Source: CAVTLG01 sp963735495 (lineage in GTDB: Bacteria; Chloroflexota; Ktedonobacteria; Ktedonobacterales; Ktedonobacteraceae). Taken from it: DNA of 64,000 bases. The notes below the pieces were generated by a model, which ran no database searches, was not told the origin of the DNA, and worked only from the letters and a program-made list of their open reading frames with translations. The stretch is taken from contig CAVTLG010000007.1 in the NCBI GenBank assembly GCA_963735495.1, positions 1 through 64,000 on the forward strand, read 5' to 3'. Positions 48,467-56,569 of this stretch are shown piece by piece. The position numbers were made by a program, and so were the translations under genes. Within the stretch, counting starts at the first letter, position 1. Every line of letters starts with the position of its first letter.

Positions 48467-49761
48467 GCATTGTCAATAAATAATGTTAACAAATAGAGGC
48501 GGTACGAGGGAGGATGGTATAGTTCCATTCTCCATGAAACAGATCTGGTTGAAGGGACAGAGCAGCCATCTCTTCGTCGGACACCTTAAGACCTGTCGGA
48601 TACGTGTTGGTATCGAGTTGGCACTGCACGGTGAGTCCTGCTTCGGTCGTAGTTGCAGCGATCAACTTGAGGATCACGGCATAGCTGACCAGCGGCTTGC
48701 CCCGCCAATTCTCGCTGATCCAGGCAAACAGGCGATGCTCAATTTTGTTCCATTTGCTGGTTCCCGGAGGAAAATGGCAGACGCTGATGCAGAGACCAAT
48801 CTCATCGGCCAATTGCTGGAGTTCCCATTTCCACAAGCGCACGCGCGACCCGTTACTTCCCCCACCATCCGCCGTGATGAGCAAGCGTTTGGCACGAGGA
48901 TACTGCTGCTTTCCCACAGTGTTCCACCAGCGTCGAATGCTTTCCACCGCGAAGGCTGCTGTATCATGATCGATGCCCACATTGACCCAGCCGCTGTTCT
49001 GTCCCTGGTCGTAGATACCGTAGGGCGTCACCCGACCCAACTCCTTGAGAGGAAAGTCATACACGCGCACTTGCTCCGGCTCGCCTTCGGGACGCCATTC
49101 ACGCCCGCCATTCTTAAAATCGCCGACCAATTCTTTTTTCTTCGCGTCCACGGAAAGAACAGGCTCCCCTGCTGCCAGAGACGCCTTGGCCTGTGCATTG
49201 ATGTGCTCAAACTGGGCATTGCGATCCGGGTGCGTTCCCCCCTCCAGGGTCTTGCGGTTCGCTTGCAAGCTATAGCCCAGCTCGTACAGGAGTTGGCTGA
49301 CAAGCTCATGGGAAATCTGGTGACCCTGCTGGCTGAGTTCCTTGGCCAACTTGCGCACGCTCTTGCTGGTCCAGCGCAACGGCGACTCCGGGTCTCCCCG
49401 CGTCACTGGCTCCACCAAGCGTTCCAGTTCGACGCCGAGTTGTGGGTCTTTCTCCACCAGTTTCTTGCGTCCTCCCCCTTTCTTGCGAATGCGCCCCTCG
49501 CTGGTGGGTTCCTCCTCTTGCAGTTCCTTGATCCCTTGGCTGATGACCTGTCGCGACAGCCCCGTCGCCCGTGACACCGCCGAGATCCCTCCCCTTCCTA
49601 TCGTCATGGCCTCGCTCGCCGCGACCAGCCGTCGCGTCCGTTCATTGAGGGCCAGAGCCACTCGCTCATATCGTTGCTTGATCGCTGCTTCTCTTTCTGC
49701 TTTCATGCCTCACAGGGTATCACATTCTTCCTTGCTTTGCAAATGTTATTTATTGACGAGT
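48467..49761. mobile_element. ISAzo13-family insertion sequence, about 1.3 kb
   Basis: A six-base string CCTTAG occurs on both sides (48461-48466 and 49762-49767) as the likely target duplication. Imperfect inverted ends share GTCAATAAATAA (left at 48472, right at 49746-49757 inverted). The exact ends differ by one base between sides, so boundaries could shift by a few bases. Confidence 0.82.
48486..49706 (-). CDS. ISAzo13-family transposase
   Basis: 406 residues. The family is recognised by [22 protein letters not shown], the middle [49 protein letters not shown], the strongly conserved [19 protein letters not shown] and [27 protein letters not shown], the last carrying the catalytic Glu of the DDE triad. 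The N-terminus has a helix-turn-helix ([22 protein letters not shown]). The start at 49706 is supported by its place just inside the IS end. It appears intact and oriented opposite to the interrupted reductase. Confidence 0.93.
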   Translation of the reverse strand: MKAEREAAIKQRYERVALALNERTRRLVAASEAMTIGRGGISAVSRATGLSRQVISQGIKELQEEEPTSEGRIRKKGGGRKKLVEKDPQLGVELERLVEPVTRGDPESPLRWTSKSVRKLAKELSQQGHQISHELVSQLLYELGYSLQANRKTLEGGTHPDRNAQFEHINAQAKASLAAGEPVLSVDAKKKELVGDFKNGGREWRPEGEPEQVRVYDFPLKELGRVTPYGIYDQGQNSGWVNVGIDHDTAAFAVESIRRWWNTVGKQQYPRAKRLLITADGGGSNGSRVRLWKWELQQLADEIGLCISVCHFPPGTSKWNKIEHRLFAWISENWRGKPLVSYAVILKLIAATTTEAGLTVQCQLDTNTYPTGLKVSDEEMAALSLQPDLFHGEWNYTILPRTASIC

Positions 49762-49991
49762 CCTTAGAGGATCAGCATGATATCGACCTGGCTGTCCATT
49801 GGGCACTCAGTCGTCCAGGTATCTTCCTCAACACCGTGGGAGATATTCATCTATTGCCCAAAGTGCTGGATGCCGCGAGCCGTTTCCAGAGCGCACCGCC
49901 AGATACGGAGATGCAAGAACTGGTCACACGCCTGGGCATGTTACCTTTGTTTGTCTAAAATGCGCTGAATATCTTCAATTTATTAGCTACT

Positions 49992-50132
49992 CACGTAGGG
50001 CCGTCCCTTGCGGCCAATACATTTCACTTAAGGCCAGAAAACGGGCCGCCGCAAGGGACGCAAAGACCTTTTTTCTTTGCCCAAGGGAGCAGACAGGCCA
50101 TCAAAAAGGTCTTCGCTCGGCCCCTACGCGAG
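49992..50132. repeat. Complex palindromic intergenic element
   Basis: Outer arms CACGTAGGGCCG and CGGCCCCTACGCG are inverse, inner arms GTCCCTTGCGGCC and GGGCCGCCGCAAGGGAC are inverse, and AAAGACCTTTTTT pairs with AAAAAGGTCTT. A related but rearranged pattern is at 56448-56518. It lies after the broken reductase gene. Confidence 0.7.
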
Positions 50133-50213
50133 ATTGAACGTTGGCTCTCCACACCGCCTACGTGTAATGTCTTGCCCTTTCGGCGGCCTGCAGCTCGTGT
50201 AGAGGCTGTTTCC

Positions 50214-51326
50214 CTACTTCAAATTCCAAACCTTCACATTAGAAAATTGCACCTCAGAATCCTGTGAGGAATCATAGGCGAGAAAGCCAACCTGCCCACA
50301 AGAAGGAGCACCGCTATCCAGATCTGTGCCGATAAGTTGACCATTGACATAGATCTCTATCGTGTTACCGCGTACCACGCTCATCAGTGTATTCGACTGA
50401 CCGAAGCCTTTGTGTAGAGCACTGGTCGTACCGAAAAACGGTGCTGCATTGACGCCCGCAAGGTTATAGCTGCCCTCGGAATTGATAGTAAAGCGTTCCA
50501 TCGAGTTACGATCGACAAAGCGAAAAATGAGTCCACCTCCTCCACCCGAGATCATTGTCATGTCTACTTGAAAGGCAAAATTGCAGAACCTGTCCTCATT
50601 TTCATGGCAAAGATCGTACGAACCCCGATGCGTACTAAAAAGGACGTAAGCATTATCTTGAAACTCACAATTGCCCTGGTACTCGTCCCATTGACTGGCA
50701 TCTTGAATTGCCAACGTCGCGGACAGCACTGGAGGGTCACTGATTGGTGTAGGTGCAACTGCTGGTTTACTCGTCGCCGTTGGAGCACGTGCTGTCGGAT
50801 CACTCGTCGCGGTGTGAGCGAGGACGACAGGTTGCTGATGCGCGGAGAAAGACGGCAAGCCACGGAAAGAAAACACAAGATCGACAATAGCAGCTCCAAC
50901 GAGAAACAATAAGGCAATAATTATTAAAGGATGAAGTCTAGTATATTGTGGAGCAGGCGCAGGAGAGATAGGAGGTCCGTCGGGAGGGGCCTTTGTCGCC
51001 CTGGGGGACGCGTATTCGTTACCTGCATGCTCCCTTATTTTCTCTGATCTGCTAATCGAGGAAAAGTACTCCGAGGAAGTATCTTCCTCCTCTTCATCGG
51101 AAGAAGCCAGGAAACTGGTCTCATTTGGTTGCAGGAAGCCCAACTCTTCAGCGGTCATTCCAAAAAGATCGCACAGTTTTTGTTGATAATAGGGACTTGG
51201 CGTCACCTCACCGCGTTCCCAACGGCTAATATAGTAATCAGGAACTTCGATCTGTTTGGCAAGATAAACCTGTGACCAGCCCTTGAGTTGTCGCTCACGC
51301 TTCAAGTAGTGATTCGGGACAGGCAT
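50214..51326 (-). CDS. XRE-type regulator with a transmembrane helix and extracellular lectin-like domain
   Basis: 370 residues. Residues 5-65 are an XRE helix-turn-helix (LKRERQLKGWSQVYLAKQIEVPDYYISRWERG). An acidic, Pro-rich linker precedes a single hydrophobic helix at 132-154. A Thr/Pro-rich stalk follows, then a C-terminal beta-sandwich region of about 170 residues (LIFRFVDRNSMERFTINSEG, EIYVNGQLIGTDLDSGAPSCGQVGFLAYDSSQDSEVQFSNVKVWNL) similar to DUF1080/concanavalin-type folds that bind carbohydrates. This orders a cytoplasmic DNA-binding head, one membrane pass and an outside sensor, so it could turn on genes in response to an external glycan (inference). It has no obvious target operon adjacent. 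Confidence 0.83.
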   Translation of the reverse strand: MPVPNHYLKRERQLKGWSQVYLAKQIEVPDYYISRWERGEVTPSPYYQQKLCDLFGMTAEELGFLQPNETSFLASSDEEEEDTSSEYFSSISRSEKIREHAGNEYASPRATKAPPDGPPISPAPAPQYTRLHPLIIIALLFLVGAAIVDLVFSFRGLPSFSAHQQPVVLAHTATSDPTARAPTATSKPAVAPTPISDPPVLSATLAIQDASQWDEYQGNCEFQDNAYVLFSTHRGSYDLCHENEDRFCNFAFQVDMTMISGGGGGLIFRFVDRNSMERFTINSEGSYNLAGVNAAPFFGTTSALHKGFGQSNTLMSVVRGNTIEIYVNGQLIGTDLDSGAPSCGQVGFLAYDSSQDSEVQFSNVKVWNLK

Positions 51327-51484
51327 CTCTCCATTCCTTCTTTCTTTAGTGGCTACCTCATGGGTTTATCATATTCTATCATACCATGGCTTCTCAATGA
51401 CGAGAAGATGATATCATCAACACAGGAAAAGGAAGCTATACTAGCCTAAGCGGGTCTACCCCGACTCCACGGAAGAGAAACTAC

Positions 51485-51727
51485 ATGTATCAATTTGACC
51501 GTTGGGTGATTACGTTAGGAGCACAGGTACGCTTCCTGTCTGATCAACTTTCTGCCCAATCTTCTACATCACTAAGTAAGGAAGTAACCAGATGTGAGAA
51601 AGAATTGCAGTCCCTCTATGTGTATGCTCATCAGCACTCTATCAACCTCATTGCTTATTACCACCCATTTGCTGAAATTGAGCAAGGGCTATTGCGTATG
51701 TACGATCATCTGAAACAGTCAAAGTGA
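51485..51727 (+). CDS. Small protein of unknown function
   Basis: 80 residues from ATG 51485 with GGAAGAGAAA upstream. Amphipathic helices appear likely (RWVITLGAQVRFLSDQL, SKEVTRCEKELQSLYVYAHQH). It has no signal peptide and no familiar motif. It is divergent from the XRE-TM gene, and a short overlapping frame follows it (51724-52053) which I do not believe to be coding. Function unknown; its coding status rests on length, start signal and absence of a better frame. Confidence 0.5.
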   Translation: MYQFDRWVITLGAQVRFLSDQLSAQSSTSLSKEVTRCEKELQSLYVYAHQHSINLIAYYHPFAEIEQGLLRMYDHLKQSK

Positions 51728-52135
51728 AAGTGCAAAGATGTGAAAAGCAAGCCATCCAGGTCGTACCGTCAGTTTGCCAAAGCGCTTCTCAAGAAAAAGA
51801 GCGCTGCTTACAACAACCACTTGTCCTTATAAGACTGCCGATGTCTTTGAGCTTTTCAGGCCACATCCCCTTATTTTGCTTTTCTCAAAGGTCAAAGCCA
51901 GGATTTAAAACACCTGCCTTTTTTCTGCCGAAGACGCTCTTGCAAGCTCACTTCTATGCTACCGTCAGAACCTGCCTACTCTATGACGACAGCATGATAT
52001 GGATTTACACGGCCACGGACATTAACATTGTTAAGAGACAGCGAGGTGGATAGATGCCTGGGAGAGATGTAATGAGAAACATAATCCTTCTTCTCCTTTT
52101 TCAGAGAAAAAGAACTCGACACATAAGAAAGGACT
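51728..52135. other. Intergenic region before the truncated NB-ARC gene
   Basis: About 410 bases. A frame of 109 codons overlaps its first part but has unusual composition and no ribosome site. The last 100 bases are AT-rich and probably carry the promoter of the XRE/NB-ARC gene. AAGAAAGGA precedes the GTG at 52136. Confidence 0.4.
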
Positions 52136-53779
52136 GTGAGCGCTATCGCACAGGTGCACAATCTCATGCAAACACACCCATTGACAATCGCTCGCATCGC
52201 GCATGGCTGGTCGCAAGCGCATCTGGCCGAGTTGGTAGGAGTTTCGACCAGGACGGTAGCTCGCTGGGAAGCTGGTCAGAGTGTACCCTATCGCATCTAT
52301 CGTGAACACCTTTGTCGTTTACTCGGTCTGGATAGCAATGAGCCAGACCTGTTTCCCGCACACGGTGCAACCGACCAGACCGGGGGAGATGAACTGACTC
52401 CATCATCCCTCCCGTTGCCAGCAGCCCTGCATGATCCCATGATCCCAGACATACTGGGACAGGGTAGCTGCTTATTAGGACGTGATGGCCTGTTGCAGCA
52501 GATAAAACAGAGTTTGTTGGCCGGAGAGAGCCAGACCCTCACCGTCTTGCAGGGCTTGCCGGGCGTGGGCAAAACGGCCATCACGGTAGCGCTCACCACC
52601 GATGCGCAGGTGCAAGACCATTTCCCCGATGGCATCTTATGGGCCGAGATGGGACCACAGGCTGATGTATCGAAGGTATTCGCACGTTGGGGGTCGCTAC
52701 TCGGCTTCAAGGAGGCCGACAGCAACAGTTCCTTATCCTGGTCAACCTGGGGCAAGATCTTGCGTGCGCTCATTGGGCAGCGACGCATGCTAGTGGTGAT
52801 CGACGATGCCTGGAACGTGGAGGCAGCCTTAGCATTGCGTGTGGGAGGACCACAGTGTGCTCACTTGCTGACCACGCGTTTGCCACGAGTGGCTTCTGCC
52901 TGCGCGCCGGAGATGACCATCGTCGTGCCAGAATTAGCCGAGGCCGATGGCCTGGCGTTGTTGACGCACATTGTGCCCCAGGTGGTTGAGCATGAGACGG
53001 AGACCGCTCGGACACTGGTGCGCATGGTCGGAGGATTGCCCCTGGCGCTCAATCTGCTGGGCAAGTACCTGGCTATACAGGCGTTCATGGGTCAGCCACG
53101 CCGCGTGAGGACGGCACTCTCTCGCTTATTAGAACGACCGCACCGTTTGCACGTGAGCCTGCCCACTCCATTGCCCGAACGTCCCCTGGGATTAGCCTGG
53201 CAGTCCTCCCTCTCGCTGCACTCGACCATTGCCCTGAGTGTTGAGCAACTCAGTCAGGAGGAGCGAGCAGTCCTCTCGGCTCTAGCGCTCTTCCCGGCCA
53301 AACCCAACAGTTTTTCCGAGGAGGCAGCTCTGGCCGTGAGCGGGGAATCAGTTGAGCAGCTGGATGCCTTATGCGGTGCGGGTCTGCTGGAGAGCAGTGG
53401 CCCGGGCCGCTACACATTACACCAGACCATTGCCGACTACGCACGGGAGTTGGGCACTGACCAGGCTGCGTGGCAACGGCTGATGGCCTGGGCGGCAGAC
53501 CTGGTGTGGACCCATAGACACGATTATGCGCTCCTGGAGCAAGAACTGGCGAACGTGGAGATGTATCTGGAAGGGAACCAGACGAACAATGGCAGTAAGA
53601 GTGAACCACATCAGAGAGCCGTGATCCAGACCATTTTGTCCCTGATGGACTTCCGGCGCATGCGAGGTCCCTCTACCCAGGCGGAGGGATGGCCACCGCA
53701 AGGTTCACACATGACACAACAGCCCGGTATGATGAGGATGCAGAGTGAGCTACCAGCCCCTCTTGGCGCTCTCATGTAG
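52136..53779 (+). CDS. XRE/NB-ARC regulator lacking most of its TPR domain
   Basis: 547 residues from GTG 52136 (AAGAAAGGA upstream). Residues 15-70 are an XRE domain (LTIARIAHGWSQAHLAELVGVSTRTVARWEAG), then a linker and an NB-ARC core with Walker A LPGVGKTA, kinase-2 MLVVIDDAW, LLTTRLPRVA and GGLPLAL. The homologues at 4506 and 8156 continue with 350-450 residues of TPR; here similarity is lost around FRRMRGPSTQAEGWPPQ, and the last 40 residues are unrelated. The sensor is therefore gone and the gene may be a degraded or simplified form. It shares more than half of its residues with the split gene at 4190, showing that those parts were once a fusion. Confidence 0.82.
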   Translation: MSAIAQVHNLMQTHPLTIARIAHGWSQAHLAELVGVSTRTVARWEAGQSVPYRIYREHLCRLLGLDSNEPDLFPAHGATDQTGGDELTPSSLPLPAALHDPMIPDILGQGSCLLGRDGLLQQIKQSLLAGESQTLTVLQGLPGVGKTAITVALTTDAQVQDHFPDGILWAEMGPQADVSKVFARWGSLLGFKEADSNSSLSWSTWGKILRALIGQRRMLVVIDDAWNVEAALALRVGGPQCAHLLTTRLPRVASACAPEMTIVVPELAEADGLALLTHIVPQVVEHETETARTLVRMVGGLPLALNLLGKYLAIQAFMGQPRRVRTALSRLLERPHRLHVSLPTPLPERPLGLAWQSSLSLHSTIALSVEQLSQEERAVLSALALFPAKPNSFSEEAALAVSGESVEQLDALCGAGLLESSGPGRYTLHQTIADYARELGTDQAAWQRLMAWAADLVWTHRHDYALLEQELANVEMYLEGNQTNNGSKSEPHQRAVIQTILSLMDFRRMRGPSTQAEGWPPQGSHMTQQPGMMRMQSELPAPLGALM

Positions 53780-54300
53780 ACACATCGGCGGCCTCCTTCG
53801 AGGCAGAACCAGGAAACGACAACCGCGTCCTTATTCCGCTTGGCAACGAAGCTAGCGCTTCTACTGCTACGCAGTCAGCCCATCGGATCAGCAAGGGCTG
53901 GTCGCTACGCGGGTCTCCCTACGAACACGCTCGACAACCGCAAGGGCTGGTCGCTACGCGGGGTTGAGGTCCATGGCACCCTCCTTCGCGTAGCGGCGGG
54001 GCTTGCCTCCGCCGCTGTCCTGCCGACCTGAATAGAAGCCACATCCTCAACAAGTGCCAGATCCCTACAACAGACCTCTCCATTCGAGCGCCGCGATTTA
54101 CAACCTCTACTCAGGTGAAAGCCCCTCTTTGTGACAATATTGCGACACATTCATAACAACAACGTCACAAAAGTAGCGTATTATGATCTTAGTAGATCTG
54201 CGCATATGCAGCACGCAGCTTCCCTTTTATTCCATCATCAAAATTATGTATCAGTGGCAACAAGAGTCTCAATAATCATTCTTGAAAGGAATGCAATTTC
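53780..54300. other. Intergenic region with repeats after the truncated regulator
   Basis: About 520 bases. The 99-base repeat copy 2 is at 53812-53910; a shorter piece of its end (GCAAGGGCTGGTCGCTACGC) recurs at 53942-53961. The part 54120-54300 is AT-rich and likely holds the exporter promoter. No gene is convincing. Confidence 0.6.
53812..53910 (+). repeat. 99-base dispersed repeat, copy 2
   Basis: GGAAACGACAACCGCGTCC through GGCTGGTCGCTACGC, matching 28341-28439 in opposite orientation across 99 bases. The differences are scattered substitutions with no indels. Confidence 0.85.
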
Positions 54301-55275
54301 ATGGTTGATAACACCATGGCTGCGCCAGTTGCGAGTCCTACACAGACTCGTTCTGACGAAGTCGTTCTAAGCCTGCAAAGTCTTACGAAACAGTATGGAC
54401 AACGCCTGGCGGTCAATAATCTGAGTCTCAACGTTCACCAGGGCGATATCTTCGGCTTCCTGGGTCCCAATGGAGCGGGCAAAACAACCACAATTCGCAT
54501 GGTCTTCGGCCTGATTACCCCTACAGCAGGCAAGGTCAAGATCATGGGTCAGGATATAGCAACGCACCGCGCCGAGGTCTTGCCGCGTGTTGGAGCGCTC
54601 ATTGAGACACCTGCTCTCTACCTCTATATGTCAGGTCTCGATAATCTCAAAGCAGTCGCCGCTACGTTGGGAGGAGTACCCAAACAACGCTATGCAGCCG
54701 TCCTGGACCTCGTGGGGCTCACGGGCCGCGAAAAAGATCGCGTACGCACCTACTCGCTCGGTATGAAGCAACGCCTCGGTCTGGCGATAGCCCTTCTGCA
54801 AGATCCCGATCTACTCATCCTCGACGAGCCCGCGAACGGCCTGGACCCGGCTGGTATTGTCGAGATGCGCGACCTCATGCATCGTCTCTCAAGAGAGGGC
54901 AAAACCGTGCTCATCTCCAGCCACCTGCTTTCAGAAGTTCAGCAGATCTGCTCCCGCGTCGCCATCATCAATCACGGCAAGCTCGTCACAGAGACCACCA
55001 TTGAGGATCTCACGCGCAGCCAGGGTGAATATGATGTCAAGGTTGAGCAGCCTCAGCAAGCGCTCGCACTGCTCCAACGCCAGCCCTGGGGTCAGAGTGC
55101 ACGCCTGGACGAGACTGGTACAATCATCACGCCAGCTCCACAAGATCGTGGTCGCGACCTCAACCTCTTCCTGGTCAACGCCGGTTTCCCACCCGACAGT
55201 CTGACCCAGGCGACGCGAGACCTCGAACAAGTCTTCTTACAATTGACCAATTCTGAAGCAGGAGATGTGAAATGA
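54301..55275 (+). CDS. ABC transporter ATP-binding protein (exporter type)
   Basis: 324 residues from ATG 54301 (GAAAGGAAT upstream). Walker A is GPNGAGKTT, Q-loop near LIETPALY, signature YSLGMKQRLGLA, Walker B LLILDEPANGLDP and switch His in ISSHLLSE. The C-terminal 90 residues are the extra domain common in drug- and lantibiotic-type ATPases (BcrA/NatA group). It is translationally coupled with the permease (ATGA overlap at 55272). The pair exports or detoxifies an unknown small molecule, perhaps linked to the nearby PKS/NRPS product, but that link is only positional, and the NRPS genes are on the other strand. Confidence 0.92.
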   Translation: MVDNTMAAPVASPTQTRSDEVVLSLQSLTKQYGQRLAVNNLSLNVHQGDIFGFLGPNGAGKTTTIRMVFGLITPTAGKVKIMGQDIATHRAEVLPRVGALIETPALYLYMSGLDNLKAVAATLGGVPKQRYAAVLDLVGLTGREKDRVRTYSLGMKQRLGLAIALLQDPDLLILDEPANGLDPAGIVEMRDLMHRLSREGKTVLISSHLLSEVQQICSRVAIINHGKLVTETTIEDLTRSQGEYDVKVEQPQQALALLQRQPWGQSARLDETGTIITPAPQDRGRDLNLFLVNAGFPPDSLTQATRDLEQVFLQLTNSEAGDVK

Positions 55276-56180
55276 GCAGTATCGTTACCAGTCCGACCGC
55301 CCCACACATGCTGCCAGCCACGCGACCCAGCTTTTTTGGCATCGTGCGCGGCGAAATTTTCAAAGTGACGCGCATGTGGAGCATCTGGCTCACGCTCGTC
55401 CTCATGCTTGGCATCATGTGCCTGCCCTATCTCGTAACGTCCTTTGTCTCAAGACAGGCGGATAGTCTCAAGAATACACCATTACACTTTTTCTACAATA
55501 CGGTGCCGCTCAATCTGTTTGTGCTACGCGTCTTTATTGGCTTCTTCCTGATTATTCTGACCGCCAGTGTCTTTGGGCGCGAGTATCAGTTAGGCACCAT
55601 TCGCGTTATCCTGGCACGCGGCGTTGGGCGTTTACAACTCCTGTTCGCCAAGTTGCTGGCTATCGCAGTGATTGCCCTGGCTGTTCTCGCCTTCTGCTTG
55701 CTCTTCACCGTACTGTTACAGGGCATACAGATGTTGCTGCTCGAACATAGTTTTAATGGTCTCAGTGCACTCGATAGCACATTCTGGCACAATATCGGCA
55801 TCTACCTGCTGACTATATTGATCAGTATGGGTGCAACTATTCTGTTAACTGTTGCCATGACGGCCCTGGGACGCTCGTATGTCTTTGGCTTGAGTGCATC
55901 ATTAGCCTTTTTCCCTGCCGACAACATCGGCACAGAATTCATGCGCATCGGCTACCGGCTCACAGGCAATGTATTCTGGAACAACATTACCGCTTACTTC
56001 CTGGGACCAAACCTGAACCAGATGCCCGCAGCCATCGTGCCAACCCAATTTGAAAATGATGGCATCGCACCGTTAGTGAGCGTGAATGGGACGCATACGC
56101 TGCTCATCGCGCTGGTTTATGCGGCCATCTTCGCCGTAGTGGCTATTGTGCTGACCTGGAAGCGCGACGTCAAAGAATAG
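55272..56180 (+). CDS. ABC-2 type transporter permease
   Basis: 302 residues, starting inside the ATPase stop. It has six or so hydrophobic segments: an N-terminal helix with IWLTLVLMLGIMCLPYLV, LNLFVLRVFIGFFLIILTASVFGREYQLGTIRVILARGVGRLQLLFAKLLAIAVIALAVLAFCLL (with the typical E-G-T-x-R-x-x-L-x-R loop of ABC-2 permeases), LTILISMGATILLTVAMTALGRS and a last helix LIALVYAAIFAVVAIVLTW. It forms the membrane part of the exporter with the ATPase above. No other subunit is present. Confidence 0.9.
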   Translation: MSSIVTSPTAPHMLPATRPSFFGIVRGEIFKVTRMWSIWLTLVLMLGIMCLPYLVTSFVSRQADSLKNTPLHFFYNTVPLNLFVLRVFIGFFLIILTASVFGREYQLGTIRVILARGVGRLQLLFAKLLAIAVIALAVLAFCLLFTVLLQGIQMLLLEHSFNGLSALDSTFWHNIGIYLLTILISMGATILLTVAMTALGRSYVFGLSASLAFFPADNIGTEFMRIGYRLTGNVFWNNITAYFLGPNLNQMPAAIVPTQFENDGIAPLVSVNGTHTLLIALVYAAIFAVVAIVLTWKRDVKE

Positions 56181-56569
56181 ATAGTGTAACTACTCAGGTC
56201 GGCTAACAGAGAGGGATCGCGTAGGGACAATCCCCACAAGCGCGAACGGAAGAAGAGACGAGTTTAGAGCGTGATGCATCAGATGCAAAAAGGGAAATAC
56301 CAGGAAGGGTGCCACCTTTCCTGGCTCCGCTCTCACGAGGACAAGCGGGTAGGGGCGTGTCCTGGTGACCGCACTGGTGGCCACGCTGTGTGCAACCGGG
56401 CGCACGCAAGGTGACGCCCCCTACCCGCTTGCCGATGAAACGGGGACCATCCCTTGCGGTTGTCCAGAGTAGGTGCAAGACCAGACGGGCCGCAGCAAAG
56501 GATTGCCCCTACGCGAGCTTCTATGGTTCCTGAAAAGTTGCCTCACCTGAGTAATTACTAGATAGTAAA
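56181..56569. other. Convergent intergenic region made of repeats
   Basis: About 390 bases between the exporter and the NRPS 3' end. It contains a second pattern of small inverted repeats (GCGTAGGGACAATCCCC at 56219 and GGATTGCCCCTACGCGAG at 56501) flanking a copy of the GC-rich repeat family at 56347-56426. Nothing coding is seen. Confidence 0.7.
56347..56426. repeat. Dispersed GC-rich palindromic repeat copy
   Basis: Begins GGGTAGGGGCGTGTCCTGG (with one base change afterwards, GTGACCGC), has a 30-base spacer, and ends GGGCGCACGCAAGG-TGACGCCCCCTACCC. The sequence before it, CACCTTTCCTGGCTCCG to ACGAGGACAAGC (56310-56346), is also present before the 44452 copy. Confidence 0.85.

Larger units (their letters stand above)
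47797..49958 (+). pseudogene. Aldo/keto reductase gene interrupted by an ISAzo13-family element
   Basis: The first part (47797-48466) encodes 223 codons with AKR catalytic residues Asp and Tyr in [10 protein letters not shown], Lys in YVATKTG and His in DLWQLHNL. It is cut after ATWYAPL. The C-terminal part (from about 49762), [34 protein letters not shown], is found on the other side of the insertion. Joining 47797-48466 to 49768-49958 gives a clean 286-residue frame. The interrupted form would yield a 228-residue truncated protein. The enzyme would reduce a carbonyl using NADPH; its substrate is not known. Confidence 0.9.

Noticed and set aside
48483..49574. Forward 363-codon frame opposite the ISAzo13 transposase
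   Set aside because: Mirror frame of a strongly conserved transposase; no ribosome site and no family features.
51724..52053. 109-codon frame after the 80-residue gene
   Set aside because: No ribosome site, odd composition with clusters of Phe, Pro and Gln, and overlap with the AT-rich promoter region of the next gene.
54301..56180. Assigning the ABC exporter to the PKS/NRPS product
   Set aside because: It is on the opposite strand, separated by 390 bases of repeats; no sequence evidence ties substrate to the cluster.
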